Source: Streptomyces sp. Je 1-332
Lineage (GTDB): Bacteria > Actinomycetota > Actinomycetes > Streptomycetales > Streptomycetaceae
Assembly (NCBI RefSeq): GCF_040730185.1
Contig: NZ_CP160402.1
Location: 4,402,001-4,466,000, forward strand
Direction: 5' to 3'
DNA length: 64,000 nt
Made by a program: the position numbers and the translations under genes. This document shows positions 26,417 through 38,217 of this stretch, one piece after another. The number at the start of each line of letters is the position of its first letter. Positions within the stretch are counted from its first letter, which is position 1. Under the pieces are notes generated by a model. That model saw only the letters and a program-made list of their open reading frames with translations, did no database searches and was not told the DNA's origin.

Positions 26417-26588
26417 ACGGTCCGTTGGCGGTACGCGTACGGCGTGTCTCGTACGTTTCGAGGAGTCGGCCCCCCGATATTCGAGGAGTCGGCGAGCCGG
26501 GAGCCCTCCGTTCACCCGGGGTTCGTGCCGCGGTTTCCCGGGCGTGTCAGTTTGCCGATCCGGGAACTCAGTACGGGGAGGCAATGAC

Positions 26589-26786
26589 ATGGAGAGCGGA
26601 CCAGCGATCTTCGCGGGCACGGTGTTCGCGCTGTTCGGAGCGGGGCTGCTGCTGTGGACCGGCGCACGCGTTGCGCACCGCGCGCCCGTCGCCGACGGTG
26701 TGAACCCCGTCGCATCGGCGACACTCGCCGCGCTCGCGGGATCGGGCGCACTGGTGCTCGGAGTGTGGTGTTTCACTCGCCTCTGA
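26589..26786 (+). CDS. small two-helix membrane protein
   Basis: 65 residues: MESGPAIFAGTVFALFGAGL is the first hydrophobic helix, a short polar loop ARVAHRAPVADGVNP follows, then SATLAALAGSGALVLGVWCF forms the second helix. GGGGAGG lies 9 nt before the ATG. No family recognised with confidence; a gene at this place is present in other streptomycetes between the methyltransferase and topA. Confidence 0.75.
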   Translation: MESGPAIFAGTVFALFGAGLLLWTGARVAHRAPVADGVNPVASATLAALAGSGALVLGVWCFTRL

Positions 26787-27082
26787 CCGGATACGGTCGG
26801 TGGCTGCGGGGCGCGTACGGGCCGTAGGCCCGGCGCCGGCCCGGGAGCCGGTGGTGAAGCCGGTGGTCAAAGGGCAGGTCGCCACTCCGGGCGGCAGGAA
26901 TGGCGGTAGTCGGGTTACCGTTCGAGTGGCCGTTGCGGGCTTTTCCCGTTTGACACGGGGGCGGGATGTACCGTCACACTCCGCAGCGTCAGCGCAACTC
27001 AAGCGCACCGAGCGAGGCCACGCAGCACGGCCCCGAAGCCACGCAGCACGGCCCCGAGTACCGACCGGAGAGAAGAGCGAAG
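26787..27082 (+). other. topA upstream region with 21-bp direct duplication
   Basis: TTGACA at 26950-26955 is a good -35 for topA; the -10 may be TACCGT (26969, spacer only 13) or a hexamer near 26975, so it is not fixed. GCCACGCAGCACGGCCCCGA occurs twice head-to-tail between 27021 and 27060, just before the ribosome site GGAGAGAAG. In S. coelicolor topA transcription responds to supercoiling. Confidence 0.45.
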
Positions 27083-29914
27083 TTGTCCCCGACCAGCGAG
27101 ACCGCAAAGGGCGGCCGCCGACTCGTCATCGTCGAGTCGCCTGCCAAGGCGAAGACGATCAAGGGTTACCTCGGCCCCGGCTACGTAGTCGAGGCAAGCG
27201 TCGGGCACATCCGCGACCTTCCGAACGGCGCCGCGGAGGTCCCCGACAAGTACACCGGCGAGGTGCGCCGTCTCGGCGTGGACGTCGAGAACGACTTCGA
27301 GCCCATCTATGTCGTGAACTCCGACAAGAAGGCACAGGTCAAGAAGCTCAAGGATCTCCTGAAGGACTCCGACGAACTCTTCCTCGCCACCGATGAGGAC
27401 CGCGAGGGCGAAGCCATCGCGTGGCACCTCCTCGAGGTCCTGAAGCCCAAGGTCCCGGTCAAGCGCATGGTGTTCCACGAGATCACCAAGGCCGCGATCC
27501 AGGGCGCCGTCGCCAACCCGCGCGAGCTCAACAAGCGCATGGTCGACGCACAGGAGACCCGCCGCATCCTCGACCGTCTCTACGGCTACGAGGTCTCGCC
27601 CGTCCTGTGGAAGAAGGTCATGCCGCGCCTGTCGGCCGGCCGTGTCCAGTCCGTGGCGACCCGCCTCGTCGTCGAGCGTGAGCGCGAGCGCATCGCCTTC
27701 CGCTCCGCCGAGTACTGGGACCTGACGGGCACCTTCGGCACCGGGCGCGCCGGTGACGCCTCCGACCCCTCGCAGCTGGTGGCGCGCCTCACCACGGTCG
27801 ACGGCAAGCGCATCGCGCAGGGCCGCGACTTCAACTCGGTCGGGCAGCTCAAGTCCGACACGCTGCACCTGGACGAGACCAACGCCCGCGCGCTCGCCGC
27901 GGCCCTGGAGAACACCCGCTTCGCGGTCCGCTCCGTCGAGTCCAAGCCCTACCGCCGCTCTCCGTACGCGCCGTTCCGTACGACGACGATGCAGCAGGAG
28001 GCCAGCCGCAAGCTCGGCTTCGGCGCGAAGGCGACCATGCAGGTGGCGCAGAAGCTGTACGAGAACGGCTTCATCACCTACATGCGTACGGACTCCACGA
28101 CGCTGTCCGACACGGCGGTCACCGCCGCTCGCGCGCAGGTCACGCAGCTGTACGGCAGCGACTACCTGCCGGACAAGCCGCGTACGTACGCCGGCAAGGT
28201 CAAGAACGCGCAGGAGGCGCACGAAGCGATCCGTCCCTCGGGTGATCGTTTCCGCACGCCCGCAGAGACCGGTCTGACCGGTGATCAGTTCCGGCTCTAC
28301 GAACTGATCTGGAAGCGGACCGTCGCCTCCCAGATGAAGGACGCGACCGGAAACTCCGTCACGGTGAAGATCGGTGGCACGGCCGCCGACGGCCGTGACG
28401 CCGAGTTCAGCGCGTCCGGCAAGACCATCACCTTCCACGGCTTCATGAAGGCCTACGTAGAGGGCGCGGACGACCCGAACGCCGAGCTCGACGACCGTGA
28501 GCGCAGGCTCCCGCAGGTCAGCGAGGGCGACGCGCTGTCCGCCGACGAGATCACGGTCGACGGCCACGCGACCAAGCCGCCGGCCCGCTACACCGAGGCC
28601 TCGCTGGTCAAGGAGCTCGAAGAGCGCGAGATCGGCCGCCCGTCGACGTACGCGTCGATCCTCGGCACGATCCTCGACCGCGGTTACGTCTTCAAGAAGG
28701 GCACGGCCCTTGTGCCCTCCTTCTTGTCCTTCGCCGTCGTCAACCTCCTGGAGACGCACTTCGGGCGGCTCGTCGACTACGACTTCACGGCACGCATGGA
28801 GGACGACCTCGACCGCATCGCGCGGGGCGAGGCGCAGGCCGTGCCGTGGCTGAAGCGGTTCTACTTCGGCGAGGGCGACGACTCCGGGGTCGCCTCCAGC
28901 GCGGGCAACGGCGACGGCGACCACCTCGGCGGGCTCAAGGAGCTGGTGACCGACCTGGGCGCGATCGACGCCCGGGAGATCTCCTCCTTCCCCGTCGGCG
29001 ACGGCATCGTGCTCCGCGTCGGCCGCTACGGCCCCTACATCGAGCGCGGCGAGAAGGACGCGGAGGGCCACCAGCGCGCCGACGTGCCCGACGACCTGCC
29101 GCCGGACGAGCTGACGGTCGAGTACGCCGAGGAGCTGCTCGCCAAGCCGAGCGGTGACTTCGCGCTCGGCACCGACCCCACGTCGGGCCACGAGATCATC
29201 GCCAAGGACGGCCGCTACGGCCCGTACGTCACCGAGGTGCTCCCCGAGGGCACCCCGAAGACCGGCAAGAACGCGGTCAAGCCGCGGACGGCCTCGCTCT
29301 TCAAGTCCATGTCACTCGACACGGTGACGCTCGAGGACGCGCTGAAGCTGATGTCCCTGCCGCGTGTGGTCGGTGCGGACGCCGAAGGCGTGGAGATCAC
29401 CGCGCAGAACGGCCGCTACGGCCCCTACCTGAAGAAGGGCACGGACTCGCGGTCCATCGAGACCGAGGAGCAGCTCTTCACCATCACGCAGGAAGAGGCC
29501 CTTGCGATCTACGCCCAGCCCAAGCAGCGCGGGCGGGCCGCGGCCAAGCCGCCGCTGAAGGAGCTCGGCGAGGACCCGGTCAGCGGGAAGCCCGTCGTCG
29601 TCAAGGACGGCCGCTTCGGGGCGTATGTCACGGACGGCGAGACGAACGCGACGCTGCGGGCCGCCGACAGCGTCGAGGACATCACCGCCGAGCGGGGCTA
29701 CGAACTGCTCGCCGAGAAGCGGGCGAAGGGCCCGGCCAAGAAGACCGCCAAGAAGGCGGCGAAGAAGGCTCCCGCGAAGAAGACCGCAGCCAAGAAGACG
29801 GCCGCCAAGAAAACGGCTGCCAAGAAGACGACGGCCGCGAAGAAGACCACTACGAAGACGGCCGCCGCCAAGAAGACAGCGGCTTCGGCCACCAAGGCGT
29901 CGGACGCCGAGTAG
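27083..29914 (+). CDS. topA: DNA topoisomerase I
   Basis: 943 residues from a TTG start (LSPTSETAKGGRRLVIVESPAKAKT) with GGAGAGAAG upstream; an upstream in-frame ATG at 26966 would add sequence encoded by the duplicated leader. TOPRIM domain VIVESPAKAKTIKGYLG and ATDEDREGEAIAWHL bind Mg2+; the catalytic Tyr is in GFITYMRTDST (about residue 333). Several C-terminal repeats (VGRYGPYIERGE; KDGRYGPYVTEV; QNGRYGPYLKKG; KDGRFGAYVTDG) are zinc-less topo_C_Rpt units typical of actinobacteria. A Lys/Ala-rich tail (KKTAAKKTAAKKTAAKKT) binds DNA and raises processivity. It relaxes negative supercoils. Confidence 0.97.
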   Translation: MSPTSETAKGGRRLVIVESPAKAKTIKGYLGPGYVVEASVGHIRDLPNGAAEVPDKYTGEVRRLGVDVENDFEPIYVVNSDKKAQVKKLKDLLKDSDELFLATDEDREGEAIAWHLLEVLKPKVPVKRMVFHEITKAAIQGAVANPRELNKRMVDAQETRRILDRLYGYEVSPVLWKKVMPRLSAGRVQSVATRLVVERERERIAFRSAEYWDLTGTFGTGRAGDASDPSQLVARLTTVDGKRIAQGRDFNSVGQLKSDTLHLDETNARALAAALENTRFAVRSVESKPYRRSPYAPFRTTTMQQEASRKLGFGAKATMQVAQKLYENGFITYMRTDSTTLSDTAVTAARAQVTQLYGSDYLPDKPRTYAGKVKNAQEAHEAIRPSGDRFRTPAETGLTGDQFRLYELIWKRTVASQMKDATGNSVTVKIGGTAADGRDAEFSASGKTITFHGFMKAYVEGADDPNAELDDRERRLPQVSEGDALSADEITVDGHATKPPARYTEASLVKELEEREIGRPSTYASILGTILDRGYVFKKGTALVPSFLSFAVVNLLETHFGRLVDYDFTARMEDDLDRIARGEAQAVPWLKRFYFGEGDDSGVASSAGNGDGDHLGGLKELVTDLGAIDAREISSFPVGDGIVLRVGRYGPYIERGEKDAEGHQRADVPDDLPPDELTVEYAEELLAKPSGDFALGTDPTSGHEIIAKDGRYGPYVTEVLPEGTPKTGKNAVKPRTASLFKSMSLDTVTLEDALKLMSLPRVVGADAEGVEITAQNGRYGPYLKKGTDSRSIETEEQLFTITQEEALAIYAQPKQRGRAAAKPPLKELGEDPVSGKPVVVKDGRFGAYVTDGETNATLRAADSVEDITAERGYELLAEKRAKGPAKKTAKKAAKKAPAKKTAAKKTAAKKTAAKKTTAAKKTTTKTAAAKKTAASATKASDAE

Positions 29915-29959
29915 GCAGCCGCGTACGTCACCTGGTGACGGCGCTGTGAATGTGTGAAC

Positions 29960-29993
29960 CGAAGGGGCGCCCGTTTGTTCGGGCGCCCCTTCG
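29960..29993 (+). terminator. terminator of topA
   Basis: Perfect 14-bp stem CGAAGGGGCGCCCG / CGGGCGCCCCTTCG with loop TTTGTT, 45 bases after the topA stop. Confidence 0.92.
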
Positions 29994-30024
29994 GAGTGTC
30001 ACACCGTGCGGATAGGCTGGACGG

Positions 30025-33172
<3,148 letters not shown>

Positions 33173-33174
<2 letters not shown>

Positions 33175-33252
33175 GGTGCTGAGGCGCTGAAGTGCCGAGG
33201 TGCTGAAGTGTCGAGGCGCTGAAGTGCTGAGGCGCTGAAGCGCTGAGCCTCT
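33173..33252 (+). repeat. 8-bp tandem repeat, ten degenerate units
   Basis: Ten consecutive octamers fitting GARGYGCT (for example GAGGCGCT, GAAGTGCT) begin at the tmk stop codon. The period is strict although the units vary. Not coding in the forward genes. Confidence 0.85.
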
Positions 33253-33301
33253 GCTGAGTCCGCGTTGTCAGTGGCGTGCTCCACAATGAATTCCGAAGGC
33301 G

Positions 33302-33393
33302 CGCGACATGCGGCGCGGAGAAGTCGCCACGTGCCGCGCGAGGAAGCCGCGACGTGCGACGCGAGGAAATCGCGACGTGCGACGTGGGAAGTA
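33302..33393 (+). repeat. 23-bp tandem repeat, four units, upstream of holB
   Basis: Units start at 33302, 33325, 33348 and 33371, each about CGCGACGTGCGACGCGAGGA plus three bases, with few differences. The last ends 25 bases before the holB start, so the array lies in the holB leader or promoter region. Confidence 0.85.
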
Positions 33394-33418
33394 CAGAGCA
33401 GGGCGGAGGCGGTGAGCG

Positions 33419-34624
33419 ATGACCGTATGGGACGACCTGGTGGGCCAGGAGCGGGTGAGTGAGCAGCTCGGTGCCGCCGCCCGGGACGCCGACACCCTGG
33501 TCACCGCCGTGGCCGCAGGCACCCCCGTGCCCGAGGCGTCGAAGATGACGCACGCCTGGCTGTTCACCGGACCGCCCGGCTCCGGGCGGTCCACCGCCGC
33601 CCGCGCCTTCGGGGCGGCGCTCCAGTGCACCAGCCCGGACCGCGCGCTCGGGGGCGCCCCCGGCTGCGGCTTCTGCGACGGTTGCCACACGAGCCTGGTC
33701 GGCACGCACGCCGACGTCGAAGTAGTGCGTACGGACCTGCTGTCCATCGGCGTCAAGGAGACCCGTGAGCTGGTCAGGCGGGCCCAGATGTCGCCCGCCG
33801 GTGGCCGCTGGCAGGTCATCGTCCTGGAGGACGCCGACCGTCTCACCGAGGGCGCGGGCAACGTCCTCCTGAAGGCCGTGGAAGAGCCCGCCCCCCGCAC
33901 CGTATGGCTGCTCTGCGCGCCCTCCCTGGAGGACGTGCTGCCCACCATCCGCTCGCGCTGCCGCCATCTGACGCTGCGTACGCCTCCGGTGGAGGCCGTG
34001 GCGGACGTGCTCATCCGGCGTGACGGCATCGAGCCCGATGTCGCCGCCGCCGCCGCGCGTGCCACCCAGGGACACATCGGCCGCGCCCGCCGGCTCGCGA
34101 CCGACCCGCGGGCACGCGAGCGCCGTGCCGCCGTGCTCAAGCTGCCCCTGCGGGTGGAGGACATCGGCGGCTGCCTCAGGGCGGCGCAGGAGCTGATCGA
34201 CACCGCGGGCGACGACGCGAAGCAGGTCGCCGAGGAGGTCGACGTCAAGGAGACCGACGACCTGAGGGCGGCGCTCGGCGCGGAGAAGGGCGGCCGGATG
34301 CCGCGCGGCACGGCGGGCGTCATGAAGGAACTCGAGGACCGGCAGAAGCGCCGCAAGACCCGCACCCAGCGCGACAGTCTCGACCTCGCGCTCATCGAGC
34401 TGACCGGTGTCTACCGAGACGTGCTCACCCTCCAGCTCGGCTCGCGCGTGGCGCTCGCCAACACGGAGGTGCTCGACATGTTGGAGCGCCTCGCGCGCGG
34501 CACATCGCCCGAGTCCACCCTGCGCCGCATCGAGGCGATCGGTGCCTGCCGCACGGCACTGGACCGCAATGTGGCGCCGCTGCTCGCGGTGGAGGCCATG
34601 ACGGTGGCGTTGCGGGCGGGTTAG
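33419..34624 (+). CDS. holB: DNA polymerase III subunit delta'
   Basis: 401 residues. Clamp-loader AAA+ subunit. The modified P-loop is FTGPPGSGRSTAARAF (Arg in place of Lys, as expected for the non-hydrolysing delta'), the zinc module is CGFCDGCH plus an upstream Cys in ALQC, and VIVLEDADRLTEGAGNVLLKAVEEP is the Walker B region. SRC is present in TIRSRCRHL. It loads the sliding clamp with DnaX and HolA. The ATG follows a GGCGGTGAGCG stretch and lies 244 bases after tmk, with the repeat arrays between. Confidence 0.95.
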   Translation: MTVWDDLVGQERVSEQLGAAARDADTLVTAVAAGTPVPEASKMTHAWLFTGPPGSGRSTAARAFGAALQCTSPDRALGGAPGCGFCDGCHTSLVGTHADVEVVRTDLLSIGVKETRELVRRAQMSPAGGRWQVIVLEDADRLTEGAGNVLLKAVEEPAPRTVWLLCAPSLEDVLPTIRSRCRHLTLRTPPVEAVADVLIRRDGIEPDVAAAAARATQGHIGRARRLATDPRARERRAAVLKLPLRVEDIGGCLRAAQELIDTAGDDAKQVAEEVDVKETDDLRAALGAEKGGRMPRGTAGVMKELEDRQKRRKTRTQRDSLDLALIELTGVYRDVLTLQLGSRVALANTEVLDMLERLARGTSPESTLRRIEAIGACRTALDRNVAPLLAVEAMTVALRAG

Positions 34625-34741
34625 CGGGGGCCACGTCGGCGGCCGAGTGAGCCGGGTGGTTGACCGTGCCGACCGGTTGACGGTGTCACCCGTACGGGCA
34701 CTTTGCGTCACCGATCCAATGCATGGCGTTACGCTCACGTG

Positions 34742-36289
34742 ATGCGCATCAGAGGACTCCGCACCCCCGCGACCGCGTTCCTGGCCGCCGGACTGCTCAT
34801 CTCCGGCTGCTCGGCCGGGAGCACGACGGCGGACGTGTCCATGGCCGCGCTGCCCCGCGCCACCCCGCAGGAGCTGTCCCCGTACTACGAGCAGAAGCTG
34901 AACTGGCGCGAGTGCGGCGTCGCCGGCTTCGAGTGCTCCACGATGCGGGCGCCGCTGGACTACGCGAAGCCGGACGGCCCGGCGATCAAGCTCGCCGTCT
35001 CCCGGAAGAAGGCCACGGGGCCCGGTAAGCGCCTCGGCTCGCTCCTGGTCAACCCGGGCGGCCCCGGCGGCTCGGCGATCGGCTACCTCCAGTCGTACGC
35101 GGCCCTCGGCTACCCCGAAGCGGTCCGCGCCCAGTACGACATGGCGGCGGTCGACCCGCGCGGCGTGGCCCGCAGCGAGCCCGTCACCTGCCTCGACGGC
35201 AAGCAGATGGACGCGTACACGCAGACGGACGTCACCCCGGACGACGAGCGCGAGGCCGGCCAACTGTCGCTCTCGTTCAGGAAGTTCGCGGCAGGCTGCG
35301 AGAAGCGGTCCGGCGAGGTGCTGCCGCATGTCTCCACGGTGGAGACGGCCCGCGACATGGACATCCTGCGCGCGGCGCTCGGCGACGAGAAGCTGAGCTA
35401 CGTGGGTGCTTCGTACGGCACGTTCCTGGGTGCGACCTACGCGGGGCTCTACCCCGACCGCGTCGGGCGCCTCGTCCTGGACGGCGCGATGGACCCGTCG
35501 CTGCCGGCGCGCCGCATGAACCGTGACCAGACGGCGGGCTTCGAGACGGCGTTCCGGTCGTTCGCGAAGGACTGCGTGGGCCGGCCGGACTGCCCGCTCG
35601 GCACGGGGAGCGAGTCGGACGCGGGCAAGCGACTCAAGTCCTTCTTCGACGAACTGGACCGCGCGCCGATCCCGACCGGTGACTCCGACGGCCGCAAGCT
35701 CGGCGAGGCGCTCGCCACGACGGGCGTGATCGCCGCGATGTACGACGAAGGGGCCTGGCCCCAGCTGCGCACGGCGCTGGCCACCGCGATGAGGGACAAG
35801 GACGGCGCGGGCCTCCTCTCCCTCTCGGACAGCTACTACGAGCGTGACGGCGACGGGACGTACGCGAACCTGATGTTCGCCAACGCCGCCGTGAACTGCC
35901 TTGACCTGCCCCCCGCCTTCGACTCGGCCGCCGACGTGAGGAAATCCCTCCCGGACTTCGAGAAGGCCTCCCCGGTCTTCGGCGAGGGCCTGGCCTGGGC
36001 CTCGCTGAACTGCGCGTACTGGCCGGTGAAGGCGACGGGCGAGCCGCAGCGCATCAAGGCGGACGGCGCGGCCCCGATCGTCGTGGTCGGCACCACGCGC
36101 GACCCGGCGACCCCCTACCGCTGGGCCGAGTCCCTGGCCGACCAGCTCTCCTCCGGCAAGCTGCTCACCTACGAGGGTGACGGCCACACGGCGTACGGAC
36201 GCGGCAGCAAGTGCGTGGACTCCGCGATCAACGCGTACTTGCTGAAGGGCAAGGCCCCGGACGACGGAAAGCGCTGCTCGCAGGGGTGA
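34742..36289 (+). CDS. Tap-like alpha/beta-hydrolase lipoprotein (tripeptidyl aminopeptidase family)
   Basis: 515 residues beginning MRIRGLRTPATAFLAAG. A lipoprotein signal ends with LISGC (Cys near residue 22). The fold has LVNPGGPGGSAIGYL (oxyanion), YVGASYGTFLGATYAGLYP with the nucleophile Ser in GASYG, a C-terminal TAP-like domain with GTTRDPATPYRWAESLA (Asp) and YEGDGHTAYG (His). This is the Streptomyces Tap/SlpD-E group of secreted aminopeptidases. No ribosome site is visible before ATG 34742, so the mRNA may be leaderless; a second start at 34703 lacks a signal next to it. Confidence 0.9.
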   Translation: MRIRGLRTPATAFLAAGLLISGCSAGSTTADVSMAALPRATPQELSPYYEQKLNWRECGVAGFECSTMRAPLDYAKPDGPAIKLAVSRKKATGPGKRLGSLLVNPGGPGGSAIGYLQSYAALGYPEAVRAQYDMAAVDPRGVARSEPVTCLDGKQMDAYTQTDVTPDDEREAGQLSLSFRKFAAGCEKRSGEVLPHVSTVETARDMDILRAALGDEKLSYVGASYGTFLGATYAGLYPDRVGRLVLDGAMDPSLPARRMNRDQTAGFETAFRSFAKDCVGRPDCPLGTGSESDAGKRLKSFFDELDRAPIPTGDSDGRKLGEALATTGVIAAMYDEGAWPQLRTALATAMRDKDGAGLLSLSDSYYERDGDGTYANLMFANAAVNCLDLPPAFDSAADVRKSLPDFEKASPVFGEGLAWASLNCAYWPVKATGEPQRIKADGAAPIVVVGTTRDPATPYRWAESLADQLSSGKLLTYEGDGHTAYGRGSKCVDSAINAYLLKGKAPDDGKRCSQG

Positions 36290-36312
36290 CGCGGGCCGGG
36301 GAGTCCCGCCTG

Positions 36313-36337
36313 CCGGGGGTGGACGGAGCACCCCCGG
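36313..36337 (+). terminator. terminator of the Tap-like gene
   Basis: CCGGGGGT / ACCCCCGG, 8-bp perfect stem with a 9-nt loop, 24 bases past the stop codon and just before the tRNA promoter region. Confidence 0.75.
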
Positions 36338-36345
36338 AAACTGTG

Positions 36346-36351
36346 TAGACT
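36346..36351 (+). promoter_or_regulatory. probable -10 of the tRNA-Thr gene (TAGACT)
   Basis: TAGACT is a common -10 hexamer of Streptomyces tRNA genes and lies 40 bases upstream of the tRNA. The -35 is not clear. Confidence 0.4.
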
Positions 36352-36390
36352 TGGCGTCGCTGCTGATCGCACCATAGGTGCGGGACGCGT

Positions 36391-36464
36391 GCCGCCTTAG
36401 CTCAGATGGCCAGAGCAACGCACTCGTAATGCGTAGGTCTCGGGTTCGAATCCCGAAGGCGGCT
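36391..36464 (+). tRNA. tRNA-Thr (anticodon CGT)
   Basis: Acceptor stem GCCGCCT / AGGCGGC, D-stem GCTC / GAGC, anticodon stem ACGCA / TGCGT with loop CTCGTAA (anticodon CGT, reads ACG) and T-arm TCGGG TTCGAAT CCCGA. The discriminator base is T and CCA is not encoded. All arms pair perfectly. Confidence 0.97.
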
Positions 36465-36470
36465 CCGTAG

Positions 36471-36508
36471 AAGCCCCAGGACTCACTCGCCGTGACCTGG
36501 GGCTTTTG
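36471..36508 (+). terminator. terminator of tRNA-Thr
   Basis: AAGCCCCAGG / CCTGGGGCTT, 10-bp perfect stem, 15-nt loop, then TTGCTTT. Confidence 0.9.
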
Positions 36509-36664
36509 CTTTGCCTGGGGTTGTCGCGGCAGATGGGCAGTTGGGTAGTTGGCAGTGCGGCGGGTGGGTGTGCGGTGCGGTTTCCCGGGAGCTCTATTGG
36601 AAGAGTTTTCTAGAAATGAGTTTCAGGAATGAGGGCCTCCAGGTTGCTCTAGGCTGGGCGGACC

Positions 36665-37258
36665 ATGAGCCCCAAGCAGCAGCGCGGTGAAGAGACCGCC
36701 GGTCGACTCCTGGATGCCGCGCTCCGGGTGTACGCCGAATCCGGCGAGCAGGGCGTGACCGTCGGTGCGCTCACCAAGGCGAGTGGTGTCAGTCTTGGTA
36801 GCCTCTACCACCACTTCGGCAGCGTCGACGGCCTCATGAACGCGTTGTTGCTGCGTTGGCTCGGGCGGCTCCTTGCCGAGCTCGCCGCTTCCGTGGAGCG
36901 GTCCCGTACGGCCCGTACCGGTGTCCGTTCTCTCGTGCGGGCCTACCTGGATTTCATCCAGGCGAACCCTGACGCCGCCCGCCTCTTGCACTCTTCGTAC
37001 GCCGACCGGCTCGGGATGGCTCAGGCCAGGCAGCTCCGTGACGCGCAGGAGGCCAGGCTCTCTCCGTTGACCGCCTGGATGCAGCAGCACGTCGACTCGG
37101 GTGAGGTCGCTCCGCTTCCCATGCCCTTGATCGAGGGGCTGGTCCTGGGGCCTGTCGTCGCCACCGCGCGGCGTTGGTTGGCCGGTTTCGATGATGTCGA
37201 TCTCGATGAGGCTGCCGGGGTGCTGCCGGAGCGGATCTTTCGGTCGATCGTGGCCTGA
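36665..37258 (+). CDS. TetR/AcrR-family transcriptional regulator
   Basis: 197 residues. The N-terminal HTH reads LLDAALRVYAESGEQGVTVGALTKASGVSLGSLYHHFGS (about 15-53), a textbook TetR DNA-binding domain; the C-terminal helical part is the ligand domain. A 10-bp palindrome TTTCTAGAAA (36607-36616) sits 49 bases upstream of the ATG and may be its own operator. No divergent target gene lies next to it; the two-component genes follow after 176 bases. The ligand is unknown. Confidence 0.92.
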   Translation: MSPKQQRGEETAGRLLDAALRVYAESGEQGVTVGALTKASGVSLGSLYHHFGSVDGLMNALLLRWLGRLLAELAASVERSRTARTGVRSLVRAYLDFIQANPDAARLLHSSYADRLGMAQARQLRDAQEARLSPLTAWMQQHVDSGEVAPLPMPLIEGLVLGPVVATARRWLAGFDDVDLDEAAGVLPERIFRSIVA

Positions 37259-37434
37259 GGTTCGCTCGCCCGGCGCCGTTGCCTGGTTCAAGGTCACCGC
37301 CACTCATCTCATCCAGCGCGTACCCGGTTACAAGGCATACGAGGTGTAGGCAGCCTGCCGGGAGTTATGAGGATCCTGTCAGGCCGCTGTCCGTACCCGG
37401 TCAGGCCCCTACCGCCCCGCCTATGCTCGACGCC

Positions 37435-38217
37435 ATGTGCGCTTTTGTCCTGGTCGCGGAGGATGACGAGAAACAGGCCGAGCTGGTCCGCCGCTATCTG
37501 GAGCGTGAGGGCCACACGGTCGCCGTCGTCCACGACGGGCGCGCCGCGATCGACGAGGTGCGGCGCAGGCCGCCGGATCTGCTCGTGCTCGATGTGATGA
37601 TGCCGCGGGTCGACGGACTCGGCGTCACGCGCGTCCTGCGGGGCGGGAACGCTGGCGGGCCCGTTTCCGGCATTCCGATTCTGATGCTGACCGCCCGCAC
37701 GACCGAGGACGATCTGCTGCTCGGGCTCGATCTCGGGGCCGACGACTATCTGACGAAGCCCTACAGCCCGCGCGAGCTGATGGCCCGCGTCCGTACGCTG
37801 CTGCGGCGCTCCCGGGGCACGCACCACCCCGTCGTCGACGGTGCCGAGGCCGTGCCGCGTGTGCTGCGGGTGGGCGGGCTCTCCGTGGACCCGGTGCGGC
37901 ACGAGGTGACCGTGGACGGGCGGCTCGTCGAATGCACTCCGGGGGAGTTCGAGCTGCTCGCGGCGCTTGCGGCGGAGCCTGAGCGGGTGTTCACGCGGCC
38001 CCAGTTGCTTGATCGTATTCATGGGTCGTCCGGGTACATATCGGCGCGCACGGTCGACGTACACGTACTGAATCTGCGCAAGAAGATCGAGATCGATCCG
38101 CGCAGGCCGCGGTATCTGGTGACGGTCTTCGGCGTCGGCTACAAGCTCACGGGTGCGGGGGGCCTCGACGCTGCCCTCGACGCCGCCCTCGGGGCGGCGG
38201 CGCGACGTGGTGCGTGA
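37435..38217 (+). CDS. OmpR/PhoB-family response regulator
   Basis: 260 residues starting MCAFVLVAEDDEKQAEL. Receiver domain with acidic pair EDD (9-11), phosphoacceptor Asp53 in LLVLDVMMPRVDG and Lys in LTKPYSPREL. C-terminal winged helix includes ECTPGEFELLAALAAEPERVFTRPQLLDRIHG and RTVDVHVLNLRKKIE. ATG 37435 is preferred; ATG 37423 is four codons upstream in frame. It overlaps the sensor-kinase gene by 8 nt, so the two are co-expressed. Confidence 0.94.
   Translation: MCAFVLVAEDDEKQAELVRRYLEREGHTVAVVHDGRAAIDEVRRRPPDLLVLDVMMPRVDGLGVTRVLRGGNAGGPVSGIPILMLTARTTEDDLLLGLDLGADDYLTKPYSPRELMARVRTLLRRSRGTHHPVVDGAEAVPRVLRVGGLSVDPVRHEVTVDGRLVECTPGEFELLAALAAEPERVFTRPQLLDRIHGSSGYISARTVDVHVLNLRKKIEIDPRRPRYLVTVFGVGYKLTGAGGLDAALDAALGAAARRGA

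Noticed and set aside
36391..36464. tRNA-Thr as an integration (att) site
   Set aside because: No duplicated tRNA 3' end, integrase or excisionase is found in the window.
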